DNA of 64,000 nucleotides from Catalinimonas niigatensis (GTDB lineage Bacteria; Bacteroidota; Bacteroidia; Cytophagales; Cyclobacteriaceae). Shown here one piece after another: positions 33,139 through 44,100 of this stretch (its first letter is position 1; each line of letters opens with the position of its first letter). The stretch covers positions 1,302,001 to 1,366,000 of the forward strand of contig NZ_CP119422.1 of assembly GCF_030506285.1 (NCBI RefSeq). Reading direction: 5' to 3'. A model generated the notes under the pieces. The model did no database searches and was not told where the DNA came from. It saw only the letters and a program-made list of their open reading frames with translations. The position numbers were made by a program, and so were the translations under genes.

Positions 33139-33614
33139 GATGTAACTATTAAGGTGAAACATTTGATATGCTCACCTCGCAGCTTATAGCTACAGGAAGG
33201 AAGAGTGCGGTTACTGACAAAAGGAAACTGAATACCGGAAGCATGAGGATATGCGGTAGTCTTTTGGGAGGAACATTAGCCTATAAGCTTTCTTTGCATC
33301 ATCAAAGGATTTCGCCGGATAGTGATGATGACACGCTTGAAAACTCTATTTTTAGGTTCAGAGAACTACGAGCAGTCTCAAAGCTTAGATGGAGAGGTGT
33401 TTAACTTCCTTGACTTGAAATGGGGAAGCCTTCCAAAGGATGATTTTTGAATTTTTGCCTCTGAGATAGGATGTGGACGCTCTACTACTCTGTAAAAAAC
33501 CTACTTTTTCTTATCAATATATACTTAATATAAGAATAAATACTTATTTTAAGTAAATATTCAACCCTGATTTGTATTTTTACCTCTAGATTAAGATTAA
33601 AGATAGACTAAACC
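33139..33614. other. Divergent region between radC and umuDC
   Basis: A possible 78-codon frame (33168-33404, +) has no protein-like features and I leave it out. The right half is very AT-rich and carries two dyads at 33522-33555 described separately. Confidence 0.45.
33522..33555 (+). promoter_or_regulatory. Paired dyads upstream of umuDC
   Basis: TACTTAATATAAGA (33522-33535) and TACTTATTTTAAGTA (33541-33555) are two inverted repeats sharing TACTTA...TAAG half-sites, 19 bp apart start to start and about 60 bp before the umuD start codon. They look like operators for a damage-responsive repressor, although they do not match the E. coli LexA box. Confidence 0.45.
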
Positions 33615-34052
33615 ATGCTAGAAATTTACCGCCCCAGCTTTGAAACCGTGCTTTACCTGCCACTTTACACTGATAAAGTGTCGGCTGGTTTTCCCTCACC
33701 GGCCAGTGATTATGAAGAAGAAAGAATAGATTTAAACCAGGCCCTTATTGCCCGTCCCAGCTCAACCTATATGGTACGAGCGCAAGGGAATAGTATGGTA
33801 GGGGCAGGAATATTTGATCATGATCTACTGGTAGTGGATCGCAGCCTCACTGCCAAAGACGGCTCTGTTGTGATTGCCGTGGTACATGGGGATTTGACGG
33901 TCAAGCGCCTGCGTATTCGCAATGAAGTCGGCCGTGGCCGTACGGTTGTCCTGGCTGCTGAAAATCCTGATTATCCGGATATCCATGTGCAAAGTGAGGA
34001 CTCCATGATCTGGGGTGTGGTGTGTTATGCGGTACGTGATTTATTGAAATAG
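33615..34052 (+). CDS. umuD: UmuD-like S24 autopeptidase
   Basis: A LexA/UmuD-family protein of 145 residues that, after RecA-stimulated self-cleavage, activates the error-prone polymerase encoded next to it. The catalytic dyad is Ser60 (GNSMVGAGI) and Lys97 (DLTVKRLR). The probable cleavage site is near Ala30-Ser31 ([11 protein letters not shown]), close to the normal position. There is no N-terminal HTH, so it is UmuD rather than LexA. It ends 4 bp before umuC. The G+C content of this pair is visibly higher than the neighbouring DNA. Confidence 0.93.
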   Translation: MLEIYRPSFETVLYLPLYTDKVSAGFPSPASDYEEERIDLNQALIARPSSTYMVRAQGNSMVGAGIFDHDLLVVDRSLTAKDGSVVIAVVHGDLTVKRLRIRNEVGRGRTVVLAAENPDYPDIHVQSEDSMIWGVVCYAVRDLLK

Positions 34053-34056
34053 TGCA

Positions 34057-35361
34057 ATGATAGGCCTCCAAGATTGCAATAATTTCTATGTGTCATGTGA
34101 GCGGGTGTTCAATCCCAAGCTTGAAGGAAAACCCGTAATTGTGCTCTCCAATAATGATGGGGCGGTCGTTTCGAGGAGCAACGAAGCCAAATCGCTCGGG
34201 GTGCCCATGGGTATTCCGTATTTCCAGATCAAGTTGCTGGCCGAGATGGAAAACATCCATGTCTATTCTTCCAACTACACACTTTACGGTGACATTTCAG
34301 GAAGAGTTTTATCTACTGTCAAAGACATCGTTCCGGATGTAGAGGCCTATTCCATTGACGAGCAATTCCTTGATTTTAAAGGGATGAAACACCGCGATCT
34401 TTTTCAGCTGGGCCTGGAGATAAAAAACAAGGTAAAGCAGCATACTGGTATCCCGACCTGCATGGGTATTGCCAAAACCAAAACCCTTGCCAAGGTCGCC
34501 AATCACATAGCTAAGAAGTCGCTCACCCATGGTGGCATTTATGTGCTAGAGCATAAGAAGCTGATTGAGACATTTTTATCCTTAACGCCGGTAGGCGATC
34601 TATGGGGTATTGGCCGTCAGTATGTAAAGAAGCTTGGTTCTTTTGGTGTGCGTACCGCTTTTGACCTTTACAAATGCAAGGAGAGCTTTGTACGCCAGCA
34701 GATGACCGTGGTAGGGCAACGCCTCTGGCATGAGCTGCATGGTACCCCCTGCCTTCCCATAGAGCAAACGAGTAAGCCCAAGCAAAATATCTGTACCAGC
34801 CGGAGCTTTAGTGCCCTTCAAACCGATCTTTATGCCCTTAAAGAAGCGGTGGCCAATCATGCCTCCGCCTGCGCTGAAAAGCTACGGGGAGAGAGCAGTG
34901 TGGCCAATTACGTGCAGGTGTTCATCAACACAAATCCGCACCGCTCTGAGGATGATCAATATGCCAACAGCCATACCTGGACCTTGCCAGTAGCCAGCAA
35001 TGACAGCCGGGACCTGGTTCGCTTTGCGTTTTTGGCGCTGCAGAAGATCTTTAAGATCGGATACAAATATCAAAAATGCGGGGTGATCGTTTCCGGCCTG
35101 GTGCCGGAAAACGCGAGACAATTAACCTTGTTTGAAAGCACCAGTATCCGCCAGGAAGGCCCAACTCCTTTGGACCGGATGCAGGACACAAGAGCGATGG
35201 AGGTAATGGATGTTTTAAACAAACGCTACGGGTCAGGAGTGGTCAAGCTTGGCGCGACCATGAGCACCACACAGACTGAAGGCTGGAAGATGCAGCGGAG
35301 TTTGTTATCTCCACGCTATACCACAAAGTTCAGCGACATACCAGTGGCAAGATGCAGTTAA
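34057..35361 (+). CDS. umuC: UmuC-like Y-family DNA polymerase (Pol V catalytic subunit)
   Basis: An error-prone polymerase that copies past DNA lesions. The 434 residues show the Y-family landmarks: [14 protein letters not shown] with the first catalytic Asp, the [10 protein letters not shown] box with the second acidic pair, [17 protein letters not shown] and [11 protein letters not shown] helix-hairpin-helix region, and a C-terminal little-finger/UmuC domain. It is full length. It is the second gene of umuDC, with 4 bp between stop and start. Higher G+C and clean codon use suggest arrival by transfer, as is common for mobile umuDC pairs. Confidence 0.95.
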   Translation: MIGLQDCNNFYVSCERVFNPKLEGKPVIVLSNNDGAVVSRSNEAKSLGVPMGIPYFQIKLLAEMENIHVYSSNYTLYGDISGRVLSTVKDIVPDVEAYSIDEQFLDFKGMKHRDLFQLGLEIKNKVKQHTGIPTCMGIAKTKTLAKVANHIAKKSLTHGGIYVLEHKKLIETFLSLTPVGDLWGIGRQYVKKLGSFGVRTAFDLYKCKESFVRQQMTVVGQRLWHELHGTPCLPIEQTSKPKQNICTSRSFSALQTDLYALKEAVANHASACAEKLRGESSVANYVQVFINTNPHRSEDDQYANSHTWTLPVASNDSRDLVRFAFLALQKIFKIGYKYQKCGVIVSGLVPENARQLTLFESTSIRQEGPTPLDRMQDTRAMEVMDVLNKRYGSGVVKLGATMSTTQTEGWKMQRSLLSPRYTTKFSDIPVARCS

Positions 35362-35534
35362 TGCTATTAGAATAAACTAAGCAAATAAGCACAATACTTT
35401 TTTGTTCTAGAAAAATATTAGCGGCGGTAAGGACTATATATTTTGACTTGCTGAAGCATTTTGCTTTTATTATAAGTTGAATTAATTATAATATTTATTT
35501 TTATAATTATATATTTGCTTATAAATGATAAGCT

Positions 35535-36300
35535 ATGCAAAATATCTTTACAGCACTGTTTGTTTTCCTTTGTACTCTTTCTTCCCTTGCCCAACAAGTT
35601 CAAAAAACGCAACCTCAAGCTTGGGTAAATGACATTCCAATTACTGGTCAAAAAATCCTTCAGGATAATGGTAGTTATCAGTATCTGTTGATTGATGAAC
35701 AGGTAAACCTTAAAAGAGAGACAATTTACAGACATTATGCTGTAAAGGTGCTGAATGCTGATGGTATTCAATCCATGTCTGATATTAGTTTAACTTTTGA
35801 TCCGAGCTATCAAAAATTGCTGATGCATGATATTAAAATCATTAGAGATGGAAAAGAAATTGATAAGCTTCAGCAGAGCAGAATTCAGACTTTTCAGCGA
35901 GAAACAAGCATGGAAAGATCACTTTATGATGGCTCTTTATCTGCGGTAGTTAACCTAACCGATGTTAGGAAAAATGATATCATAGAATATGCATATTCCC
36001 TGGTAGGTCTCAATCCCATTCACCAAGGACATTTTTCTACGGTTTTCTATCAGCAGCATACTGTACCAGTTAACCGGATCTATAACCGACTCTTGTGTCA
36101 TATCAATCAGGATATTCAGTACCAATTGTACGAAGGGGCCACTGAACCAACAGTAAAGCGTACTGATGCAATGCAGGAATACCTTTGGGATGTAGAAGCT
36201 TTGGACTATTTACTGTACGATAATAATGTGCCTGCCTGGTATGATCCTCACCGGCATGTATCTATCTCTACCTTTAAAGATTGGAAAGAAGTAGTTAACT
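35535..36300 (+). pseudogene. DUF3857/transglutaminase protein, 5' part cut by IS21
   Basis: The N-terminal 255 codons of an exported protein: signal peptide (IFTALFVFLCTLSSLAQQ) and DUF3857 domain (about 45-230: YRHYAVKVLNADGIQSMSDISLTFDPSYQKLLMHDIKIIRDGKEIDKLQQSRIQTFQRE). It breaks at KEVVNW where an IS21-family element is inserted; translation into the IS stops four codons later at 36312. The matching remainder is at 38947-40745. Removing the 2638-bp IS and one 8-bp repeat restores one continuous 854-residue reading frame, so the insertion is recent and the gene otherwise intact. Confidence 0.92.
36293..36300 (+). repeat. Left target-site duplication of the IS21 element
   Basis: AGTTAACT, repeated exactly at 38939-38946 on the other side of the element. 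The target is itself a perfect palindrome. Confidence 0.93.
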
Positions 36301-36388
36301 GGATATTCCGTTGATATTGACCCCTGTACCGGAGATACTGACCCCATGAAAAGGTCTTGGATTTAAAGAACTAGATGGTCTGCCAATT

Positions 36389-37108
36389 TTACTGTTTTTT
36401 TCTCAGACTCTCACCTTTAATCTCGATTCTGTAAGAAGTATGGACTAATCTATCTAATATGGCATCGGCAATGGTGGCTTCTCCGATAACATCATACCAA
36501 CTTGCTACAGGCAACTGACTGGCAATAATGGTGGATCTGGCCCCATGTCTGTCCTCAATGATTTCCATCAGATCCATTTGCTGCTGTTTTTCTAAATGTG
36601 TTAATCCAAAGTCATCTAATATCATTAAATCCGTTTTGGCCAGTTTCTCAAAGAACTTGTAGATAGTACCCTCCAGCCGAGCCATTTTGGTTTTGAGCAT
36701 CAGCTTCTGGGCATTAAAATAAGCTACCTTAAAACCTAAAAGACAGGCCTGGTGCCCCAGAGCAGAAGAGAGGAAGCTTTTACCACAACCAGTAGCTCCG
36801 GTAATGAGGATAGATTCACCTTTGTTAATATACTCTCCGGTGGCAAGACTGGTGAGGAGTTTCTTGTCTATTCCTCTTGCCTGATCAAAGCGCAATTCTT
36901 CCATAGAGGCTTTATAACGGAAGCCAGCATTGTACTCTAATCTTTTGAACTTACGCAGGTCCCTTTCCTGCTCCTCTGCTTGAAGCAAGACTTCTAACCC
37001 ATCCAGTAAGGATAGTTCATGCAGTTTTCTGCTCTCCTGTAATGCTGCCCAGGTTTTGATCATACCGTGCAGTTTGAGTTTAGTCATTTGGTTCTCTACT
37101 TGATTCAT
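36389..37108 (-). CDS. istB: IS21 helper ATPase IstB
   Basis: The AAA+ ATPase that selects target DNA and stimulates the IstA transposase. The 239-residue protein has Walker A LITGATGCGKSFLSSALG (about 101-118), Walker B LMILDDFGLTHL (about 163-174) and the sensor/arginine region SRGARSTIIASQLP-like (here HGARSTIIASQLPVASWYDVIG). It follows istA on the same strand with 6 bp between them. Full length for the family. Confidence 0.95.
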   Translation of the reverse strand: MNQVENQMTKLKLHGMIKTWAALQESRKLHELSLLDGLEVLLQAEEQERDLRKFKRLEYNAGFRYKASMEELRFDQARGIDKKLLTSLATGEYINKGESILITGATGCGKSFLSSALGHQACLLGFKVAYFNAQKLMLKTKMARLEGTIYKFFEKLAKTDLMILDDFGLTHLEKQQQMDLMEIIEDRHGARSTIIASQLPVASWYDVIGEATIADAILDRLVHTSYRIEIKGESLRKKQ

Positions 37109-37114
37109 CTTGTT

Positions 37115-38707
37115 TTATTTGGTGTTATAGTTAAGTTCTAATTGTTGGTAATGAGCTTTGCCTCTGAGGTTGTTATGCTTGGGCAGAGGCCTTTCTGAGA
37201 TGGTATTTTGAGCCTCTGTCATCTTATTTTCCAACACGTTCATCACGAAGCTGTAGGTGTAGTTCTGGCAATCCAGTGCCATCTGACAGGCTTTCTCAAA
37301 GCGTGTCGGCTCTGTCTTTCTCTCCAGGCCAAAGAGTCCATCACAGGTTCTATAAAGCTGCTCAGGGTATCGGTTTTGGCTAAAGATCCGGGATACTAGT
37401 TCGTAAAGCACAGCAGACTTTTTAGCTGCCTGACGCTTATAATATTCGGGGCTTCTGTCTTTGTAGTACCGGTGCTGCGAACACAGGTGATCCTTGGTAG
37501 TAGAATAACCTCCTTGGTGGAAGTTCCTAATATGCACCGCTACCTGTTCTCCCCGAGCAAAGATGTAGACCATGCTGCGGGTGTAAATGAGCTTGACTTT
37601 ATGACCAATTAACTTGTAAGGCACGCTATAGTAGTGCTTGTCTTCTGAGAGGTAGACATGGTTATTTTTGGCCACTCTTAACTCTCTGTAGTATTTAATC
37701 TCATACCTTTCTTTGGGCAAAGGCTGTAGCAGTTTTTTCTCCTCTGCTAAGAAGCGTTCTTCCCGGCAGTAGGGCTTTTTTTGCATGCGGGTTTGATTAT
37801 GTGCCTTTACTTTTTCCTTAATAGCTGCATTGAGGGAATGCAGATCAAAGAATACCATGTGGCGAAGCTTAGCATATACCCGACTATAGATAAGCTTCAC
37901 TTGATTCTCCACTAAGGCTTTATCTTTGGGTTTGCGAACTCTGGCTGGTACTACAGCAGTACCATAATGGTTAGCAAAATCCTCAAGTGCACGGTTGATC
38001 TCCGGTTCATAACGACTAGCTTTCACAACAGCAGCCTTAAGATTATCAGGTACCAGAGCCAGGGGTACACCGCCAAGTTCAGTTAAACAGCAAGAAAGGG
38101 CATAGAGAAAATCTTCCGTAGACTGGCTCCTTATGGCCATCACAAAGCTATAATCTGAATAAGGGAGACAGGCTGCGAATACCTGACACTTAACAACCTC
38201 ACCCGTGGATTTATCTACATAGCTCATTGGCTTGCCAGCAAAATCAATATAGAGCTTCTCAGCAGGCGTATGATCCAGTACCATAGAAGGCTTGCTAGCT
38301 ACCTGCTGCTGATGCAAATGGAAGCAAAACTGAGAGTAGCCATAACCATCCGGCTTTGCCTCTCGGTACTCATCCCAGAGCAGTTTCTTGTTTACACCCT
38401 TGCTTGTTAACTCTTCAAGATAATAATCAAGCCTGGCTTTGAGATCCTCAAAACGGTCATCTTTGTAGGCTGGGTTGCCCGGATGAAACTTTGCCTCCAA
38501 TACCGGATGCTCCATCCTGAATAGATCCTCTATTGTATAGCCTTGGCCTTCTTTGATGGTGGTCAGGCTTTTGAGCTTCTCCAAGTATACCTTAACGGTA
38601 TTTTTGCTCATCCCCAAAGTCCGGGCAATGGTCTTACGTCCCTTGCCTTGTTGGTGAAGAAGTATTAACTGTTTTATTTGACTCATAGGTTTTGGTTTAC
38701 CAGCCAT
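37115..38707 (-). CDS. istA: IS21 transposase IstA
   Basis: The DDE transposase of the element, 530 residues. An N-terminal helix-turn-helix (LILLHQQGKGRKTIARTLGMSKNTVKVYL, about 14-42) binds the ends. The rve-like catalytic core has Asp155 (KLYIDFAGK), Asp221 (LALVPDNLKAAV) and Glu267 (KDKALVENQVK). The C-terminal part is basic and helical. It is followed closely by istB. All three catalytic residues are present, so it should be functional. Confidence 0.95.
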   Translation of the reverse strand: MAGKPKPMSQIKQLILLHQQGKGRKTIARTLGMSKNTVKVYLEKLKSLTTIKEGQGYTIEDLFRMEHPVLEAKFHPGNPAYKDDRFEDLKARLDYYLEELTSKGVNKKLLWDEYREAKPDGYGYSQFCFHLHQQQVASKPSMVLDHTPAEKLYIDFAGKPMSYVDKSTGEVVKCQVFAACLPYSDYSFVMAIRSQSTEDFLYALSCCLTELGGVPLALVPDNLKAAVVKASRYEPEINRALEDFANHYGTAVVPARVRKPKDKALVENQVKLIYSRVYAKLRHMVFFDLHSLNAAIKEKVKAHNQTRMQKKPYCREERFLAEEKKLLQPLPKERYEIKYYRELRVAKNNHVYLSEDKHYYSVPYKLIGHKVKLIYTRSMVYIFARGEQVAVHIRNFHQGGYSTTKDHLCSQHRYYKDRSPEYYKRQAAKKSAVLYELVSRIFSQNRYPEQLYRTCDGLFGLERKTEPTRFEKACQMALDCQNYTYSFVMNVLENKMTEAQNTISERPLPKHNNLRGKAHYQQLELNYNTK

Positions 38708-38754
38708 CTGTGTTCTTATTAGCGATTGTTAATGCGCTAATGAACCAAAACCTT

Positions 38755-38938
38755 AAGTACAGTGGGGTCAACTTCCTCCGGTATATTCCCAGGGGTCAAT
38801 ATGCTCCGGTATCAGTCAACTTCAACTTATCAGAGGGGTCAGTATCTGCCGGATTGGCATGCGATTGAACCTCATAAAGAGCCTTCAACCTCTAAATTTA
38901 CTACCGGATCTAAGGGGTCAATATGCTCCGGTTTATCC
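38755..38938. repeat. Repeated terminal binding motifs at the right end of the IS21 element
   Basis: A GGGGTCA-N(5-6)-C(T/C)CCGG-like motif recurs at least four times between the istA start and the element end (near 38763, 38792, 38835 and 38914), including two copies of AGGGGTCAATATGCTCCGG that are almost identical. Two related copies lie at the left end (36313-36350). Multiple terminal repeats are normal IstA binding sites in IS21 elements. Confidence 0.7.
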
Positions 38939-38946
38939 AGTTAACT
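38939..38946 (+). repeat. Right target-site duplication of the IS21 element
   Basis: AGTTAACT, matching 36293-36300. Confidence 0.93.
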
Positions 38947-40745
38947 GGGCCCTTCCTTTATATGGATTTTCTGAAAGTCAGGTAAATGAACTCAATCCCG
39001 TTTTACAAAATACCTTTACAAAAGAAACTACCATTCTGTCACTCATCAGAATGGTCCAGGATGATATCCGGTACTTAGGGTTTGAATCTGGGATAGGTGC
39101 TTACAAACCACACCCACCACAAAAAATATTTAACCAACGTTATGGCGATTGCAAAGATAAATCTCTGTTGCTGGTAGCCTTACTTCGCAAAGAAGGTATT
39201 GAAGCTTACCCTATGTTGGTCAATACGCAATTGAAAGAAAATGTAGTTGATCAGTTACCCAGCAATAGAGCATTTGATCATTGTGTGGTGAATTTTCGTT
39301 ACCAGGGAGCAGACTTTTTTGTAGACCCTACTATCTCAAACCAGGGAGGAGATCTGGCCCACTTGTCCTTTCCAAACTATCAAAGAGGACTTATCATTAA
39401 GCAAGGCAATTCAGAGCTTATAAGCATTCCTCAAAGCATCAAGCCTACCATAAAAATCAAAGAGTTAATTACAGTAGATGAGGTAGGTGGAGAAGTTGAC
39501 TTGATCATCCGCACTGAATATACTGGGTCTAAAGCTGACTATACAAGAAGTAATTTCAACACTGATTCAAGAGCATCTATTCAACAAGGCTATCTCAACT
39601 ATTATCATAGTTTGTATACCTCACTAAAATCTGTGGATTCAGTAAAGTTCTATGATTACGATCGTAACTCTTTGAATAAAGTCATAGTAGAAGAGCATTA
39701 TCAGATAGATGATTTCTGGCTTCCTTCTGATGATTCTTCCTATATCTATTGCGAAATTTATCCTTTGGTATTGGAATCTCAACTTGGATATCCGAAAACT
39801 ACCAAACGTAGCATGCCCTACTATATGGCAGAGCCGTATTCTTTTTCTCAAACCACTCAGGTGGATTTACCCGAAGACTGGCTTGTTCAGCCTCTAAACA
39901 CAAATATTAAAGGAGAAGGATTTGAGTATGAGAATATAATTCAAAGTAGTGGGAGAACGGTCTCTGTAACGCATAATTATTCACTTCATCAAGAATATAT
40001 TGATGGAGAATCCGCAGAGGTAATGTTGAGTAAACACCAGGACATACAAAATGAACTGAATTATTACCTTACGTATAATTATAGCCTGGCAGGATTCTCC
40101 TTAAGCTGGGTTTCTATAGTGCTTACACTGCTTGCGACTGTAGCTGGCGTATTTATTTGTTACAGGGTATACTATCAATATGACCCTCCTGCATGGAAAT
40201 ATGCGGAAGATAAACCTATTGGAGGATGGCTCATATTACCTGCCATTGGACTAACACTTTCTCCTCTTACGTTAGGCGTAGAACTATTTTCAGATGACTA
40301 TTTCAATCAGAATTCATGGAACGGCATTTTCTCCTCAAACATTGATAACTCCCTACAGTATGGCCTTTTCTTTGGAGCGGAATTGATTTGCAATGCTTTG
40401 TTTTTAGTATTTACAATTATGGTGCTCATTGCTTTTTACCAACGCAGGACCAGTGCCCCCCGCTTAATCACAATCTATTATGCATTGGGTTTGATTATTC
40501 CCCTACTGGATTTATGGCTTGCTGAAGAAATTATTCCGGCACAACTAACCGATCAGAATCGAATGGCTATATACAAGGAGGTAGGAAGACTTTTTATTGC
40601 AGCAGCTATTTGGGTTCCTTATTTCAACCTTTCAGAAAGGGTTAAAAGTACATTTTGTAAACAACACCGGAATGAAGAGACTCCTACTGATATGTATACG
40701 GATTTAAATGATGGCACTATTGCAGGAATTAGCACTTATCAATAG
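38947..40745 (+). pseudogene. DUF3857/transglutaminase protein, 3' part after IS21
   Basis: The remaining 598 codons of the disrupted gene, resuming at TGGGCCCTTCC (WALPLYGFSESQVNELNP). It contains the transglutaminase-like core (QDDIRYLGFESGIGAYKPHPPQKIFNQRYGDCKDKSLLLVALLRKEGI with the catalytic Cys in GDCKDKS, a His in NRAFDHCVV and an Asp in FFVDPTISN), a beta-rich region and four C-terminal membrane helices (about the last 210 codons, including a DUF2569-like part, KPIGGWLILPAIGL). The original product would be an exported, membrane-anchored enzyme of unknown substrate. An upstream in-frame ATG lies inside the IS (38859), so a shortened protein could in principle be made without the signal peptide. 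Confidence 0.92.
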
Positions 40746-40805
40746 CTGAGCTGCATCAGCTTAAACAATATTGTAAACATATAGAATGTAAAAAAGGAAG
40801 GGTGG

Positions 40806-41018
40806 TTAATCTCCCTCCTTATTTCCTAAGATATAGTCCACGGCTTTCTGAGCTTGTTGGGCTGCTTCTACCACGAAACGTTTATAATTACGAAGCACTC
40901 TGAGCCATCCCTGAATGTAGGAAGCTGAATCCGTGAGTTCTGCTTCGGTTTGCAATCCCATTAGATTGGAAGGGAAGCTTGCTCCCATCTCGGCAACAAG
41001 TTCCTCCTTGTTGTCCAA
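40806..41018 (-). pseudogene. Remnant of an ArdC-type anti-restriction protein
   Basis: Seventy codons, MDNKEELVAEMGASFPSNLMGLQ through SASYIQGWLRVLRNYKRFVVEAAQQAQKAVDYILG, match the C-terminal end of ArdC/zincin-like anti-restriction proteins. The frame can be followed upstream to about 41075 (SARKSSWLSENLDNKEELV) before a TAG, and the HExxH active site region is lost. ArdC proteins travel on conjugative elements, so this marks old mobile DNA between the IS-split gene and the helicase gene. Confidence 0.7.
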
Positions 41019-41166
41019 ATTTTCGGATAACCAGGAGGATTTTCTGGCAGAACGAAGAAAAATGATGGGCTACAAGATCAAAAAATACTATAAAAGTTTG
41101 TAATGATCATTTCCTGATCAGGATTGGCCAATATACATCTAACAATCTTAACTACTTCACTATAAC

Positions 41167-44100
41167 CTAAATAGCAGAAACCCTCTCACTCACCACCTTG
41201 CTCAGACTCAATCTCGGCAAAAGGACCCTATATTCCTTACCGTCTTCTTCACAATACCAGACAATGATGTACACTACTTCGGCCTGTACTAACTTGTAAC
41301 CTTTGGCCAAATAGTTTTCTAACCTGGCTATAAATTTTTGAGAGAATTTGACCACTTGTTTTCCCTGGCAGTTGGCTAATCCGGAAAGTGGATCTTCAGG
41401 AATCTGAAGGCTTGTTCCCGCTTGCAGTGCTTTGATCCGGTCAGTAATATATGAATTTTTAAAGTAACCTAACCATACATCATCCATAGCTGTTTCTAAG
41501 TACAGTTCTTTAGATGCGGAATAAATTTGATTCACTTGAATCCTTTCTAGCTGTGAAGTGGATATGTGACTAAAGATATCCTGCTTGGTATGAACAAAAA
41601 GAGATGCTTTTGCTCTGGTAATGGCTACATAAATCACACGTTTACTGGCTTCATCAGAGAGCACATAGTCATTGAGCAGTAGAAAAACATGATCAAATTC
41701 TTTACCCTTGGCTTTGTGCATGGTGGATACCAGCACTCTCTCCTGATCAGGGGCAACAAAATCCTCAATCTTAATTTCTTGCAGATAGGCTAGCCAGTCT
41801 GACCAGAATTTGCGTTTTCCCACTTCTCTACCAAAATTATCTATGATGGTAAGCACTAACTCAAGATTAGTGGATGAGACATAGCTGCCCTTAAGCAGTT
41901 GACGACATTCCTGCCATAGTTGCTCGCTGATATATCCCTGTTCCAGATGATGTCTTTGCCGGAGGTATTCACTAAAACTTCTTAACTCCAGTATTTGCCT
42001 TAGGGAGAACCCCTCCTGGTTGCCCATAAGCTGTACTGGTATGTCCATGCGACGTAGTTGGTTTTCTATCAATACTGCCTCATGATTAGTACGGGTAAGT
42101 ACTGCGATCTTACCGTTAAGCTTTTTCTCTGCCAGGTCCTCAGCCAACGGAATGACCAGGTCAGAAGTTGCCTGATACATTTTGATTTGTATCTGACCCA
42201 ATTCTTCCCTTTTAGCCATCAATAGTTTGCCTGCCTTGAGCCTCTCAGCGCTGAAAAGTTCAAGGAATTGATTGGAGAAATCTACCAGGTTATGGGCAGC
42301 ACGATAGTTCTTACCCAGAAAGTAGTCCTTGGCCTTACGGTCTTTGATAAAGCTACGCATGTATTCAACAGAAGAACCTCTGAACTCATAAATGTTCTGG
42401 TCATCATCTCCTACAACGATTACCCTTACCTCCCCGGCCAGTTCAATGAGAGTTTGAAGAAAATCATATTCCTGCTGACTGATATCCTGGTACTCATCTA
42501 CCACAATAACACTTTTTCTCATTACCAGATCTGGAGAGATTAAGTTTACATCTCTATGCTGCAAAGCTTCAGTGGCCTGTTTGATTATTTCCTTTGACTT
42601 TTTTAAGTCACCTAATCTACCCAGCAGGCGAAAAGCCAGCCCATGATAGGTATAGATATCAATATGATAGGCAGTCTTTCCGATTAGTTTATGCAGTCTC
42701 TCCTTGAACTCCATAGCGGCGGGACGTGAAAAGGTAAGCATCAGGAACTGCTCTGGTTTGATATCCTCCATCATCACAAGAGCAGCAACTTTATGCACCA
42801 GTACCCGGGTTTTACCACTACCAGGTCCGGCACCTACCAATATATGATCACTTTCCTTGTCTCTGACCACCTCTGATTGCTCTAAATCAAGTTGATCATA
42901 AATCTGGGTATACTTTTCTTCAGTAATAGGCCGCTTGAGCTTTCCCTTTTGATCTCTAAAGTATTTTTCAATAAAATCACCATAGGGCAGCCGGAAGTAA
43001 TCATCCACAAACTGTACTGCCTCCAGATAGTTACTCAATTGTTTTCTGGCATATTCTCCCATGATATGAATCTGCTCCACCTTCTTTTCATAATGCTTTT
43101 CCAGCTTGGCATAGTCTTGCCTGGTATACTGCTTGAGTGGATTCTGCTCTAGTTTGATAATTTTCATGGGATTGTAGAGGACAAAAAGCCCTCCCTCTAG
43201 CTTGATAGCTTCAATGAGATGCAGATAAAGCAGGCTTGCTTCATATTCGGGCAGTTCAACTTTAGGGATAAAAATATGCTCATGTTCTATCGCATGCTTC
43301 ATCTTCACTAAGCAAAATTTAAAGGCTTCTTCCGTTCTTTTCTGCTGTTGCTTAATCTGAGCTTCATTCTGCCTGCATAACCACTTAATAACGTAAGTAG
43401 CAAGTTGATGACGCTCATGCACTTTCTGCATGAGAACACTCCGATCCTCTTTAAACTTAATTTTATAGAGCAGGCTATGGGCATCTATACGTTCTTTTTC
43501 AATGAAATGCTGGTGCTGCCAGTAATTCAGCAAGTTGCGAATGATTTCAATAGTACTACTTTCACATTCCTGGCTGATGAGTCTTTCGTTGACATCTCTT
43601 AAGTATATTTTGATCGTAGCAGGACTGTTATCAGAAGGAAGTAGTGCATTCAGCAGGGATTTTTCTATTTCCATTGATCTTTGAAAGCATTGCAGCGAAT
43701 TATTCTGGCTTCTCACCGGGTTGATCAAAGCAGTAAGCTCGTAAGTGCCATCCAGTATACTGAGATCTTTGAAGTGGGTAAGAATACGATGCACATTTTC
43801 CTGCCTGATTCCCAAATCATCCGCCAGATAATCTACTTTTGTCTCATCCCGGGAAATGAGGTACTGAAAGATTCTGACAGCATGCTGCTCTTCTTCCCCA
43901 GGAAACCTGTTCGGATTTTCCCTGATGATCTTGTTAGCAGCCTCTACATTTCGCACCAAGATGCTTTTCGCAAATAATTTAGGGCAATTTTGCTCCCTTC
44001 TTACATAGCCTGCATCTTCCAGGGCTGCAATAGCAGATCTGACCTGGGTTTCCAATTGCCGGATATCTTCATCCCAGCCTGCCTTTTTGGCAATCTCAAG

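Larger units (their letters stand above)
36301..38938 (-). mobile_element. IS21-family insertion sequence (2638 bp)
   Basis: Carries istA and istB on the minus strand. The ends are GGATATTCCGTTGATATTGA on the left and, reverse-complemented, GGATAAACCGGAGCATATTG on the right, both running into ACCCC. Flanks show a perfect 8-bp duplication, AGTTAACT (36293-36300 and 38939-38946), within the usual range for IS21. Both genes look intact, so the copy may be active. Confidence 0.93.

Noticed and set aside
33168-33404. 78-codon frame on the + strand before umuD
   Set aside because: No conserved features and separated from umuD by 210 bp of AT-rich DNA with operators.
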